Assembly: GCF_016808335.1 (NCBI RefSeq)
Contig: NC_053148.1
Coordinates: forward strand, 46,206,930 to 46,270,929
Source of the DNA: Panicum virgatum
Lineage: Eukaryota > Streptophyta > Magnoliopsida > Poales > Poaceae
DNA: 64,000 nucleotides
Reading direction: 5' to 3'
Below the pieces are notes generated by a model. It was not told the origin of the DNA. It saw only the letters and a list, made by a program, of their open reading frames with translations, and ran no database searches. The position numbers and the translations under genes are program-made. Shown here in pieces: positions 11,901-23,217 of the stretch (the stretch's first letter is position 1; each line of letters starts with the position of its first letter).

Positions 11901-13136
11901 GAGAAGAGTGGATGTTCAGCCTTTCATCGATAAAGTGGCCTCCAAGCTCCCTGCTTGGAAAGGAAAATTTACCAACAAGTCAGGAAGGTTGAAACTTAGG
12001 AATGCAGTCCTTACCTCCATGCCAGTTTACTTCCTAACAGTGTTTTCGCTGAAGAAGTGGGCTTTCAAAAAAATAGATAAGATTAGAAGAAGTTTTCTGT
12101 GGAAAGGTGCTGAGGATGCCAATGGGGGACATTGTTTAGTGCGCTGGGAGAAGGCTGTCCTGCCAAAAAACAAGGGGGGACCTTGGTATACTGGACCTAG
12201 AGCTTTTCAGCAGAGCTCTACGTCTTCGTTGGCTATGGTTCGCTTGGAAGGAGCCGGATCGACCTTGGGTTGGCACCAAACCACCATGCGATGAAACTGA
12301 TGTGTCTTTTCAGAGCTTGCACAAAAGTAACAGTGGGTGATGGGCGGACAACGAGGTTCTGGCAATGTGCTTGGCTGAATGGTACTGTTCCAAGAGACCT
12401 TGTCCCTTCTCTGTATAAACTGGCTTGGAGAAAACAGAACTCAGTTCAGGAAGATTTGCAGAATATGAACTGGACGCGTGGGCTATGGCGTATGCAAACA
12501 GTAGAGCAAATGGCAGAGTTTGTGGCTCTGTGGGATGCGGTGCAAAATGTCCAGCTTACACAACAACCAGATGAGATCGTTTGGAAATGGACGGCCGACG
12601 GGATGTACACAGCAAAATCTGCTTACAATATTCAGTTACAAGGAGTATTCAGTACCTTTGATGGAAGAACGCTGTGGAAGGCCCATGCTGAAGGGAAACA
12701 CAAATTCTTCACGTGGCTACTGCTTCAAGCCAAAATTCTGACTGCAGATAAACTCTTGATAAGGAATTTGCCATGCAATCCGACCTGCAGCTTGTGTGAT
12801 CAAGAGAATGAGACTGCACTGCACCTTTGTTTCAATTGCAGTTACGCAAAAGAAGTTTGGCACTTGGTCTTCACGTGGGCTAATCTGGATCCATCCCCTA
12901 TTCAGGCTAATTGTGATGATATTCAGTTCTGGTGAGCTTCTGTTCTGCAACCGCACAGCTTCAAGAAGCAAAGGTCAGTGGCAGCCATTTTAATGGTTTC
13001 GGCGTGGAATTTTTGGAATGAAAGAAATAGAAGGGTGTTCAGCAACAAGTTTCAGCAGCCTGCACAGGTATTTGGTTTGGTAAAAGCTGAGCTTCTTTTG
13101 CGTGTTGCGGCCTGTGGGAGGCCAGAGCTACCTTAG
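8990..13136 (+). pseudogene. LINE ORF2, reverse transcriptase and zf-RVT-like domain (split by a solo LTR)
   Basis: Before the inserted LTR (9402-9548) are the start of the polymerase region and a SDKAPGPD motif. After it (from 11056) come YRPISLTSS, a LDIAKAFD catalytic motif, and LRQGDPLSPMLF. The next motif, normally YADD, reads YADA here (around 11667-11680), so one catalytic Asp is lost. Further on, 12270-12935 carries FWQCAWLNG-like and LWKAHAEGKHKFFTWLL sequences and a C-x2-C...H...C cluster (CSLCDQENETALHLCFNC), typical of the zf-RVT domain of plant LINEs. The ORF ends near 13136. Several frameshifts are present: an A run near 9528, near 11610, and near 12180. Confidence 0.85.
9554..11055 (-). 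mobile_element. Solo LTR, diverged family A, TSD TTTTT
   Basis: It runs from TGAAAGGATCGGG to CATATTCCTTACA and is flanked by TTTTT at 9549-9553 and 11056-11060. Removing it restores the LINE reverse-transcriptase reading. It has the same plan as the 2419 LTR: a CTAGCCTAAGAGG-like leader, a minus-strand TATA at about 10320-10330, and ACCGGTT(G/C)AACCGATG motif copies at 10380-10790. The sequence has diverged enough to be a separate subfamily. A GC-rich stretch at 10810-10900 is not seen in the 2419 copy. Confidence 0.9.
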
Positions 13137-13197
13137 GTTTCAATGTTTTACGTTCTAGTCTGTTGCCGTTTGAGTAAGAGTAGTTCCTTTTACGTAA

Positions 13198-14832
13198 GGG
13201 GCAATTGCGTTTTTACCCCTATTTTGAACTCCAATTGTGATTTTACCCCTACTTTTTTGACTTTGCATTTTTACCCTTACTGTTCGCAAATGAACACTCA
13301 TTCTACCCCTACTCCGTGAACAGCAGTTAACGGTGTTAAAGAAGACAATTTTACCCTTGCAAATATACCCCTACTTTTTTTAGAACTTTGTGAATATACC
13401 CCTGTTTTCATTATATTTCAGCAAAATTTCAATAAGAATATGAACAAGTATTTGACAGAAATTTGGACAGCAACATGACATACAAAATTAAGTTGAAACC
13501 ACATGCATATATGTTGATAATAGATAGATAACATCCCATCATATATACATATCCAAAAGAGATGTAGCACCAAATCAGAACCCCCCATCATACATATCCA
13601 AAAGAGAAGCACCATGAGATCACATCCCAACATAGGTGTCCAACAAAAGCGACTGGTTTATTACATGATGAGAGGTGGCTGCATCACATTCATGCATCTA
13701 TTCCTAACAATTGAGCATATTATCTTGTATTATATTGCAGCAACATTTCAATATCAATATGAACTAGAAATTAATAGAATTTGGACAGCATCATGACACA
13801 TATAACTAAGTTCAAACCACATGCATATTATCTGGCAGCTAATTTTTTTGTCACCCTTTCTGGATGTGAAGCTAAACTTTTGCCTGAATCATCGCACACC
13901 AAGTCATCTAACCAGCAGGGAGGGAACACGCGAAAGACCCCGGTGCCTTTGCTTGAACTCAGTATATGCTCTCTCTATCTCTCCTTCTATTTCTATAAGG
14001 GACCCACACTTCTTCCATCTCGATGGATGAATCAGCTTGGAACAATGCAACTTGCAATTGATCGTGAGAGACACTAACGAACATTCCGAGCAAGAGCCAG
14101 TTCAATTCCTAGCTTTGCAGCGTGCATGTCGGACGGGCTGACGTACTCTGAGTCTCTGACCGACCGGCCGGCCAGTCTCTTCCTAGCTTTGTTCCTCCTG
14201 CACGCGCTGTCCACAGCCGCAGCTACACCGCCCCCCTCCACGCGCCCCTGCACTGCCCCCTCCACGCGCAGGCCACAGCCCCTCCACGCGCCGGCGGCAG
14301 CCACCGCCGCAGACCGCGCCCCTGCACGTGCAGGCCGCACACGCCGCTGCAGGCCGCGCCCCTGCCTCGCGCGAGTTGCAGGCGCCGCTGTAGTCCGCTC
14401 CCCCTGCCTCCACGAGCTGCAGGCGCCGCCGCAGGTGCGGCGGCGCCCTTGCCTAGCGCTGGCCGCAGCTGCCGCCGCCGGACGCGCCCGCAGCTGCACC
14501 ACCCCCGCGCGCTGCGCGCAGACCCTGGGCGCCTCCCTGTGCGCTCCGCTCCGCTCCGCTCCGCGCGCCTCCGGAGGAACGGGAGTACAGGAGGGTGAGG
14601 GGAGGGAGTTGAACTGTTGAAGGGATAAGGGGTAGTCTTGTCTTTTCGCCTTATTATGAAAGGTTTTCTTACTTTTATAATTCATAAAATCTTTGCTGCA
14701 TCTAACGGTGTCAAAAATAGGGGCAAACGGAGGATTCACATTGGAACAGTAGGGGTAAGAATGCAAAGTAAAAGAAAGTGAGGGTAAAAAAACAATTGAG
14801 GTTTAAAACAGGGGCAAGAACGCAATTGCCCC
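13198..14832 (+). mobile_element. MULE-type non-autonomous DNA element, 1635 bp, 9-bp TSD
   Basis: Terminal inverted repeats start GGGGCAATTGCGTTTTTACC on the left and GGGGCAATTGCGTTCTTGCC on the right (reverse complement). The flanks TTTACGTAA (13189-13197) and TTTATGTAA (14833-14841) form a 9-bp target duplication with one change, the signature of Mutator-like elements. It interrupts the LINE 3' UTR. Inside are an AT-rich half with a duplicated segment of about 90 bp (near 13420-13510 and 13735-13830) and a sharply GC-rich half (14130-14580) with Ala/Arg/Pro-rich open frames on both strands. No transposase is visible. The GC block could be captured host DNA, but I recognise no gene in it. 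Confidence 0.85.
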
Positions 14833-14915
14833 TTTATGTAATATCAACTCTGTAAGACCTAGACTCCTTTCCTTCTTATATGAATGAGCAGTGCTCCTGT
14901 CTTCTTAAAAAAAAA

Positions 14916-15118
14916 CCATCTCAAAGTTTGACTAAAATTATAGAGAGAAACACAAAGATTTATGACAGTATACTATAAAAATATAAGATAATAAAGAATC
15001 TAATGATACTTAATTGGTATCATAAATATTATTATTTTGTTATATAAATTTGGTCAAATTTGTAAAACTTTAATTCTCCAAGATTTTTGGAATGACTTGT
15101 AATTTGAAACTGAGGGAG
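14916..15118 (-). mobile_element. Stowaway-like MITE, one end only
   Basis: It reads inward from ...GAAACTGAGGGAG followed by TA at 15119-15120, the complement of the CTCCCTC(C/A)GTTTC terminus of grass Stowaway MITEs. The AT-rich body (AGTCATTCCAAAAATCTTGG on the minus strand) is also typical. The other end is cut exactly where the LINE poly(A) stops, so the LINE probably inserted into this MITE. Confidence 0.78.
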
Positions 15119-15120
15119 TA

Positions 15121-15214
15121 ATAGTAACCCAGCGGATGCGGAGGGGAAGACCCGGCCCGGCGGCCAGTGCGCATGGGGCTCAAGCGCTCAGGTAGGGCTG
15201 GGCATGGGGCCACG
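15121..15214. other. GC-rich host flank left of the hAT element
   Basis: A short GC-rich stretch with no gene. It is continuous with 18144 onward once the hAT element and one target copy are removed. Confidence 0.5.
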
Positions 15215-18143
15215 CAGGGGCGGAGCCACCACTAGGGCGAGCTAGGGTGGCCGCCCTAGGTCCCTGTGGGCGAACTCCACATCATATAGGTAGTCCGCAG
15301 CTCCGGCGAGGTCCCATGGCGGCGCGGCGGCGCCCTCCGACGGAGAAGAACGGATGCGTCGTCCGTCAGCCTGAGATTGGGGGCGACCTGGCGAGCGTGG
15401 GCCTCGTGGGCCGCTGGCCTGATGGGTTGCAGCTTGCGCCCTATGGCCCAAAAAACGCGGGCGTCCTCTTCCAACTAACGCAAGCAACGCACCCACCCGC
15501 ATCGAGCCGCCGCCGCTCATGCGCCCTGAACCCGCGCCCTCGCTCCTCCCCGGCTCCCCCCCTCCACCGCTCGGCGCTCGCGCCCCCGGGTCGCTCCGCC
15601 ACAGCCCCCGGGTTCGCCCGACGCGCGGGGGGGGATATCGCCTGCATGGGCCGGCAGCCGCGCAGGTGCAGCAGGGACAGGCCTGCGCCTCGCTCCTCCC
15701 CGGCTCCCCCCATCCACGCTCGGCTGCTCGCGCCCCCGGTGCCCGAGTGCCCTGCCACCGGTCGCCCGCCGCCGCGGGGATCTGCCTCATGTGGCGGGAC
15801 CCGCGCACCGCCAGGGAGCAGGGCCAGGCAGCGCCCTCAGATCCTCCAAGGCTCCCCCCTCCACGCTCGGGCGCTCGCGCCCCCGGGCCCCCGGCCCGCC
15901 GCCCCAGGCTCGCCGCCGCCGCGGGGATCTGCCTGCAGGGGCGCAGCCACTAGCCGCCAGCCTACAGCACTCAATCCGCGTTCCATCCTATCGCCGCTCG
16001 TTCTCCCACTGCCACCGGCCAGTGCTCGAGATCAGGTAGCAGCAGGCAAGGGTGAGCTCAAGCTCGAGGCGGCACTACTAGATTTGGCCTCACGAGGCTG
16101 GAATCAACATACAAATATGTGATATTGGACCTCCGGTGTCGTCGATTTGTCAAATCGGAGCCCAATCCTTGTTTTTCTTGCTTGAAGGGAATTGAATCTT
16201 TGATTTTCTTGCCGCCATCCCAGTGCTCAGACTGTCAGACAGAGTAGAGGAGTGCCCGTGTTCATTTGATTTGGATTGAATTTTTTAGAGATTTTTAGTC
16301 AATTGGTGATGGACAGAGAAGCAGATGAAGCTGTTGTGGGTGGGGGAAATATATCTGGAGACCAAATTGGTTCAAACAGCGGTGGCATTGGCACTACAAC
16401 TAGGCAGGCATCTTCAATTCCAGTAAAGAAAGAAACGCTATAAGAAATTAGGTATTGCCAAATCTGTGCTTTATTATTTGATTTGATTATTTATAGCCAA
16501 TTGATTGATTCCATTCGTTAACTATACAGATTTGAAAAGCTTCTATGGTACTACTAGTAGAAACTCAGGAAGTGATGGTAGCTCGGGCCCAAGCACTCAT
16601 GAAAGTGGTAATGTTGCTCAATCTGGAGAACAAGAGGTGCTACATTCATTAGAAACGGTACAAGAAATGCAAGCTGCTGAAAATGAAGACCAACCATCAC
16701 ATGAGCATGATGTCGAAGGTATTAGGGTTTTTAATCTTGCCGAAGGAAAGATACCTTAATTGCTGATCATCGTAATACCATTATAGAGAAATTGGATAGT
16801 GGGGAGATTTTTTCTGGGAAAGGGAAGCATCAACGAACTAGCTTGGCTAGACCCGGTGATACAAGATGGGGCTCTCATTTCACCACATTACTCCGTATTG
16901 AGAACATGTGGGAATCTGTGATAAGGGTATTGTCTATGATTCATGGGGATGAACGCAATCCTGGCAGAGCAGCCGGTTTGTTGAAGAAAATGGAGAGCTT
17001 TACGTTTGTTTTGAATATGAAGTTGATGTTGAAAGTGCTTCGTATTACTAATGAGTTATCCCTCTTACTAAAAAAAGGATCAGAATATTGTTCAGGCCAT
17101 GTCATTGCTTGTTGATGTCAAACACGTTTGGTAAACTTGAGAAATGAAGGTTGGGCAGCACTTATTTCAAGAAGTCAAAGATTTCTGTGTTGCAAAAAAG
17201 ATAAAGCTGCCAGATTTCAGTGAGTTTAGACCAAGATGGGGTCGTTCAAGGCTTGATGATGAGTTGATAAACTAAGAACATCATTATCGTGTTGATACTT
17301 TCTTGGCTGCACTTGATGCTATTCTCACAGAGATGGATCATCGCTTCAATGAGGCATCATCAGAGATACTTGTTTGCTTCTCTTGTCTTGATCCAAGAGA
17401 TTCATTGTCCATGTTTGATATTGATAAGATTGCTCGTCTAACGGAGATCTATGATCAAGATTTTTCAATTACTGATCGCTCAAATATAAGGGATCAACTT
17501 GAGACATTCATTTTTACATGTGCGAAGAGTTGATGCTTTGATCTTGTAATGATTTTGCAAGTTTGGCCATGAAGTTGGTCGAAACTAGGAGGCATCATGC
17601 ATTCCATTGGTCTATCGCATCATTGAGCTAGCATTGCTTCTTTCAGTGACAACTGCATCAGTTGAAAGAGCCTTCTCAGCTATGAATATAATCAAAACTG
17701 ATTTGCGCAATAGAATGGGCGATGAGTGGCCTAATGACTTGGCTTTGTGCTACATTGAGAAGGCGATTTTAGAGCACTTGATCCGGAGAAAATTAAGAGG
17801 ACTTTTCAATCCATGAAAGATCGGAAGATGAGTTTTCCACATCAAAAGCGGCCTCGAAGTCCTTAGTGCTTTAGGAAAGGTATGTTTAGACGTCCTTTTT
17901 ACATTCTTCAATGTTTTATGATTAATGTTGTTTTCTAATTGACTTGTGTAAAAAAATGACAGGTTCTGTACTTCATTGTCTATTGAAACATCTATTATTG
18001 ATACTTTCATTATTAAAAGATAACATCTTGATTTCTTGTTGGTTGTTCTACCATTTTTGCTCTAAACATGCAAGCTGTCTAGTAGCGAAAATTTTAGAGT
18101 ATGAGTCCGGCCTAGGTGAATTCTCGGACTGGCTTCGCCACTG
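15215..18143 (+). mobile_element. hAT transposon, defective, TSD GGGCCACG
   Basis: It starts CAGGGGCGGAGCCACC and ends GGCTTCGCCACTG. The end is the complement of CAGTGGCGAAGCC and pairs with the start as a short terminal inverted repeat. The 8-bp flank GGGCCACG is perfect at 15207-15214 and 18144-18151. The interior has a GC-rich leader (15240-16070) and remnants of a hAT transposase (16310-17816). The central catalytic part is missing, so the copy cannot make an active enzyme. Confidence 0.92.
16310..17816 (+). pseudogene. hAT transposase remnant with C-terminal dimerisation domain
   Basis: A start-like MDREADEAVVGGGN segment at 16310 reaches a stop near 16441. 16505-16759 is a Ser/Glu-rich stretch. 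From 16792 the sequence resembles the TTF-type/DUF4371 group of plant hAT proteins, with TRWGSHFTTLLRI, then LKVLRITNELSLLL. 17303-17533 follows (FSCLDPRDSLSMFD). 17607-17816 carries the dimerisation domain, with LLLSVTTASVERAFSAMNII and LRNRMGDEW. Stops and frameshifts occur at about 17115, 17270 and 17535. The zinc finger and the first catalytic Asp region of a complete transposase (usually 700-800 residues) are absent. Confidence 0.85.
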
Positions 18144-18151
18144 GGGCCACG

Positions 18152-19645
18152 CGACGGACGACGGAGCAACCGACGCGACGCACTAGCCGCTAGCTGAGGT
18201 CTGAGGAGCCTTGGCGTCGCTCCGGGCCCCGCCCGCCGCCCGCCCCCTGCCGCGGTTCAACGCCCCCCGCGGCCACCGGCCAGCCGGTCCCGTCCTTGTG
18301 GCTGGCCAGCAGCTACTGGGACGACGACGACGGGGCTCGCTGGCGGCCGGCTCCACCTCCCACCCCCCGGCCGGATCGGAGAGGACGCGCGGGTACGGTA
18401 CGGCGGTGGCGTCGGCGCCCGGCCGCATTCACTGTTCCCCCAATGGCTCTGGACTCTGGTCCAGGCACGCGGCACCCCCGCACGCGCACGCGGGCGGGAG
18501 CCGTCTCTGCGCGTGCGTGGCCGGCGCCCAAATCCCGATCGACGCCCGCGGCGCCGCCGGCCCATCGACGCCGCGCGCAAGGTAGGGGCAGCTACAGCTA
18601 GCGGTAACAGTGGGAGGGAGCAGTAGATAGAATGCGATCCGCGCGGTACGGGGCCCGGGGGGATCTCGCGCCAGAGGCGGTCGGGGAGGGATCTTGGCGG
18701 TACGCGACGCGTACGTACGGCGGCGGTACTGCACGTGCCGGGCCGGAGCACCCGCCGGCCGATCGACGCGTGCTTTGGCGCCGAGCGCCGCGTCGTTTAC
18801 TCTACTAATTACGGGGGGCAAGTGGCCTTGCGACGGGTACTGTACCCGCCGGACTACCGGCCTCGATCGTACACTACAGCGTGAGGCAGCTGGTAAAACG
18901 CCTCCTGGATCCATTGCTCGTGCGGCGGCGTGCCGGGCCTGCCGGCAAGTCAGGGCCGCACAGCAGGTCAGCGACGGAGCGGAGCCGCGCTTCTCTCTCG
19001 CTCGCTCGCCTCTCCCCGGAAGGGCCAGAAGGAGATGGCGTCACCGCAGCTCCAGGTCGATGCGGCGGCGGCGGCGGTCGGTTTCCGACGCGACCGAAGC
19101 CCCAAAGGCACGGTCGGTCGGTGGCGGTCCTGCTCGCGCACGCGCACGCGCTCGAGCTGGCGGATCGGGAAATCTCGGGCCGGGAAAAGGACGCAGCAGG
19201 TTGGTGGCCAGGCCCAGGGGCTCCACGGGCGGTAATCGGGCGGCGCGCGTCCGGTGGCGGTGGCGGTGCCGGTGCCCCCGGCCGACGGCCGGCCCCTGCT
19301 TGCAGTGCAGGTCGCCCGTCGCCAGTAAACTGGTGGCGGCCCCACTGCCGCTACCGTCGCGTCCGCGGCGCTGTTTGCCTTGCCACTCAAACCGAGGCTT
19401 GTGGCACGCCGGCGGAGCGCGGGCCCAGCTAGGCGTCACCGAAGATGAGAAGATCGAGCGATTGCCGTCGCGCTGCCCGATCTGTGTACGTGCGCGCCTT
19501 TTCCTTGCACGTCAACAGGCCATCACCGGCCGCGTGCCGCGTGCCGCGTGCTTGGGCGACCGCCGCAGTTGCTCTCGCTTTCGGTCGTCGTCCCGGACGG
19601 AACCCAAAATGGTTTCGGTGCTGCTCGTTCACGATTATTAACCAC
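18152..19645. other. GC-rich stretch, no recognised gene
   Basis: About 1.5 kb of very GC-rich DNA gives long overlapping open frames on both strands (Arg/Ala/Pro-rich). These are what base composition alone produces. I see no conserved protein motif or splice-supported gene. It could be a methylated repeat, a CpG-rich promoter fragment, or old captured sequence. Confidence 0.5.
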
Positions 19646-19653
19646 TGGTCTAT

Positions 19654-19841
19654 CAGGGGCGAAGCCAGCCGAGCTGACTATCGGGGTCTTCTCCATTAGA
19701 AGGTTGGGGTCGAAGCTGCTATCGGGGTCTTCTCCATTAGAAGGTTGGGGTCGAAGCTGCTAGAAATAGCGATTTCCATTGAATTTCCCAGATTTTATCG
19801 GGGTCGGCTGACCCCAATAAAGACATGTAGCCCCGCCACTG
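19654..19841. mobile_element. 188-bp hAT MITE, TSD TGGTCTAT
   Basis: It starts CAGGGGCGAAGCCAG and ends TAGCCCCGCCACTG, with a perfect 8-bp duplication TGGTCTAT at 19646-19653 and 19842-19849. Its termini closely match those of the 15215-18143 hAT element, which suggests the same transposase family mobilised both. It holds a tandem 41-bp duplication. Confidence 0.92.
19678..19759. repeat. Tandem 41-bp duplication inside the hAT MITE
   Basis: The unit beginning CTATCGGGGTCTTCTCC is present twice, at 19678 and 19719, without visible differences. Confidence 0.9.
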
Positions 19842-19849
19842 TGGTCTAT

Positions 19850-20214
19850 CAATTCGTGCTTCCACACGAATTAATTATAATTAATATAAGAAAATATTAA
19901 TAATTATAATTATCTATGTTACGCTCTTTTTTATCTATTAAATATTCTAACACATACTCTAACATATATTTTTATTGCATAGTTACAATATATTTTATTT
20001 TGCATCACTCCTCTGTATATATTTGATATATATTTAGTTAAACTATTTGATTGTAAATTGGTATTCTTATCTCTTCCATCATACGAATATATTGTGACAT
20101 ATATCATGGGTAGTATTTTTATATAAACAATAATATAAATATTAATAATGATATAAATAGTAATTTAGAATTTTATATTGGTGCACTTTAATATTTCATT
20201 ATAATTATATAATT
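19850..20214. other. AT-rich intergenic DNA
   Basis: Very AT-rich with runs of TAATTATAAT and ATATAT. No gene or clear element boundary is seen. Confidence 0.5.
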
Positions 20215-20949
20215 TAGAGCATCGGTCCTTCCTGTCACTCTGCGCTCTGAAGTAACCGTTGGTCTCTCTGACACGCTGCAGCAAATTCAGGGACCATCGG
20301 ATGAACCGATGCTAGGGTGTCGAATCTTTCGGTGACACTTGTCCTTCATATAGCCGTTACACCTTGCTGATGTCATTGCACCGACGCATTACTCCGGTAG
20401 CCGTCGGATCTTCCGGTGCTGAAGGCTTGGCTGCTGCATACTTGACATCGTCTCTGGAACATAGTACGTTGAATGCACCGATGCTTAACTTGGCCTCGTC
20501 GGTTCAACCGGTGCTTCACTCTTTCTTCACTTGATCTCCAGAGGTGCTCAGACTTGCACGGATGCCAGGGCGTCGGATCTTCCGACAACCATCGGATGCA
20601 CCGATGCTTAGGCATCGGTTAAACTGGTGCCCCTGTTTTCTGCCAAACTCGTCCAATGCATCGCAACGATCAATTGGATCCTTCAAATTTATTCTATCTC
20701 TTGATTTCCACTATGCTTTGATATCTCTACGGCGGATTGGACTTGTTATCTTGATGGTGGATTGGACTTGGCGTCTCGATGATAGATTAGACATCGCGTC
20801 TTGACGATGAATTAGACATGTTGACTCATATCCATGGGACCTAAAAACTCCTACAAGTGTGATCTCACAAACTTGTTAGTCCCATTGATTATGTTGTCAC
20901 TCAATCACCAAAATCACAAACAATAGACTAAATAGAGTCATGTTGCTTA
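20215..20949 (-). mobile_element. Truncated LTR of family A, interrupted at its last bases
   Basis: It matches the U3 half of the 9554-11055 LTR: ACCGATG/ACCGGTG motif copies at about 20285-20640 and the AATCACCAAAATCAC tail near 20905. Its expected terminus TTACA is split. TTA lies at 20947-20949, and after the Harbinger element TTA is repeated and followed by CA at 26010-26011. The left part, including the TG edge, is missing. Confidence 0.72.
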
Positions 20950-21412
20950 GGCTGTTTCCAGCAGCTCTCGCATGGCGTCGCGCATGCGGAAAAAATAGAA
21001 GATGCGTATCGCGAGGATACTGTAGCTATTTCCAGCGACCTGGAGCTGGAGTCCAAGGCAAGATCCAGGAGGGCACGACAGCGGGAAAGCATAGGAGCAA
21101 GACGAGGACGACGGAAGCGGCAGGCGGCGCACCCAATCCCAACGCCCGTCCTCACCCGGGAGCGCTGGCTCTTCATCGGCTCCACCTCCGGCTACGGTCG
21201 TTTTCAAGGTCAGATCTTTGCTGTGAATGGTCTGGGTTGGTGGTATAGGGCTTGATGCGTAGGTGGATGAAGTGCAGAGGGGTGGGGTATTTTTTTAACC
21301 ATGCGGAGGCCAGTTGATTTAGGGATTGATATCATACTCCCCTAGATCTAGTGCTTTGAATGATTTTCCAGACCAATTGATGAAGATTGTATGAAGAAAT
21401 TGCGTGCTCTTA

Positions 21413-21492
21413 TGCTTTTCTCTGTATTTAAGTTGGTCTTGAGCAATCCTTTTGCTTTTCTCTGTATTTAAGTTGGTCTTGAGCACTCCTTT
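21413..21492. repeat. Tandem 40-bp duplication in the Harbinger 5' region
   Basis: The segment TGCTTTTCTCTGTATTTAAG and what follows it is repeated with a period of 40 bp and one clear difference (AATCC versus ACTCC). Confidence 0.85.
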
Positions 21493-21981
21493 TAACAGCA
21501 ATGAAATATTGGCATTTAGATCCTTGGCTAGATTTCCATCCTGGATAATAGACAACACTGGTTGTAGGAAATCTGTGATCCCCTTTATGATCCCTAGAAT
21601 GGTATGCATGGAAATAAATTTTACAGAATGAGGGGGAAGTAGATGAAGATAAGCATCCGAACCACATATACCTAGGTCTTTGCCAAGCAAAATTTTCAAC
21701 ACAAGCAATCAGAGATAGCACTGCAGATTGTTCTCCTTGCAAATTGGTGATGGTTTTTCTCTTGATAATTTCCTATTTTTGTAGTTCAGGAGTCAATGAT
21801 CCATGGGAAAGATGTTAACTACAATAACTCAGGAATAAATATTTCACCTTGAACTAAGATTTCATCTTGAATTGTGCATGCCCCCTGTGTTTGTGTTCAA
21901 GTGGCTGCAAAATTGTTTTTTTTCCCAAGAGCTACCCTCTATTCTTTACCATACTGAATTTTCATATGTGATAGGCAATTA

Positions 21982-23217
21982 ATGGACAACTTGTGGCAAG
22001 GAATCGGTGCTGGTTCTCAGCAGTTGGGTGAGGTGAATTACACCCCTGGCATCGACATAGGTGATCAGCAACTTAACAACTTCACTCCTGAGGTACGGAA
22101 TTGAAATTCTAGTAGAATTGAACTGTGTTCTCAAATCATTTGTTGAATGTGTTATTGCACTAACTATATTATCGGTATCTATTTTAGGGATCCGAAACGT
22201 TGACCCTATGCCAGCAAAACCAGCAAAGCCTAGGAAAGGCGGACCCGGACCCAAACGTTTGAAGAACTTCAGCACAAAGGAGGATGAAATCTATGCTCGG
22301 CATACTTGAATGTGAGCAAGGATCCTATTGTGGCAGTGAACCAGTCAACGGGATCATACTAGGGCAAGGATAACAGCATATTGCGAAGAACACAACTGCC
22401 CAAGGTCAAAATCTTCCCTGCAGCACAGGTGGGGCGATATCCAGAAGGATACTTCAAGATTCTGTGGGTTCTACGCTGAGGTGAAAGGAAAAACCAAAGT
22501 GGCAAGAGTGAAGATGACAAGGCAAGGAACTATACGCTCTAGTTGTTACTATCATTGCATAAATCCTAGTACATTCTTTCTGATTTTTGCGACATTAAAA
22601 TAAAGGAGAGCTCCAAGCTTAAACTGGTGAATATATGTGCAGGTCAAAGATGCCCTCCAGATGTATGAGGGTATTGTCGATTCCACTTTCAAGTTCATTC
22701 ATTGTTGGTACATGTTACGCAATGAGATGAAATGGAACTAGTGGCTCGCTTCCATGTCTGCAAGCAATGGGGAGACGTCTACTGAACCTGCCACGGCAAA
22801 CGCAGATGCCACACTCCCGCCTAGAATTGATAGGCCAACTGGCAGGGACAGGGCAAAGAAGGCGCGTACCAGCAGCACTGCCTCTTCAGCTTGCCTTGAA
22901 GTGCTGCAAAAAATGTCCATGGACCGCCATGCTATGAAGAACGGGTTGAGGCTGCAACCAAGGAAGAAGCCAAGGACATAGCTTCTCGCTCTGATCGCAA
23001 ACTCGCTCTACAGGAAGAGCATTTGCAAGTCCAGAAAGCCCAGGTGCAGATACAGAGAGAGCTACTCGAACTGCAGAAGGAAGATCGGGAGGAACGGGTC
23101 ATGAGCATAGATCTCGAGAAGCTGTCACCATGGGTTCAGGAGTACTACATCAACAAACAGAAACAAATCTCCGCAATGAGCCTGAGAGGTGGTGGTTCCA
23201 GTGCCCCTAGGGGGTAG
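21982..23217 (+). pseudogene. Harbinger ORF1 (Myb/SANT-like DNA-binding protein), frameshifted
   Basis: Exon 1 begins at an ATG at 21982 (MDNLWQGIGAGSQQ) and stops at a GT donor after NNFTPE. A second segment from about 22189 contains PAKPRKGGPGPKRLKNF and STKEDEI, the start of the trihelix/SANT-like domain that recruits the transposase to element ends. A small frameshift follows, since AYLNVSKDPIV is readable one frame over. Another stop and shift occur before the RWGDIQKDTSRFCG helix (22430-22470). The tail (22754-22981 and 23023-23217) is Lys/Arg-rich, then a helical Gln/Glu-rich segment ending SPWVQEYYINKQKQ. Family role: a partner of the transposase in nuclear import and DNA binding. Confidence 0.8.

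Larger units (their letters stand above)
1..14915 (+). mobile_element. L1-type LINE, decayed, 5' end outside window, with three nested insertions
   Basis: The backbone of the first 15 kb is a non-LTR retrotransposon. In order it shows an ORF1 with CCHC knuckles, an APE-type endonuclease, a reverse transcriptase, a zf-RVT-like C-terminal domain, a 3' UTR, and a 9-base poly(A) run at 14907-14915. Reading continues across the 9554-11055 solo LTR (target site TTTTT) and across the 13198-14832 DNA element (9-bp target site). The 2419-7785 insertion also falls within ORF1. The organisation matches plant L1-clade elements. Frameshifts and stops throughout make it non-autonomous now. Its own target-site duplication cannot be checked because the 5' end lies before base 1. 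Confidence 0.88.

Noticed and set aside
15247..16122. Long Pro/Arg/Ala-rich open frames on both strands
   Set aside because: The stretch is very GC-rich inside the hAT leader. Frames overlap on both strands and show no conserved motif, so composition explains them.
18183..19641. Open frames up to 315 codons in the GC-rich stretch
   Set aside because: They overlap on both strands, are Arg/Ala-rich, lack domains, and the region has no splice or codon signal of a gene.
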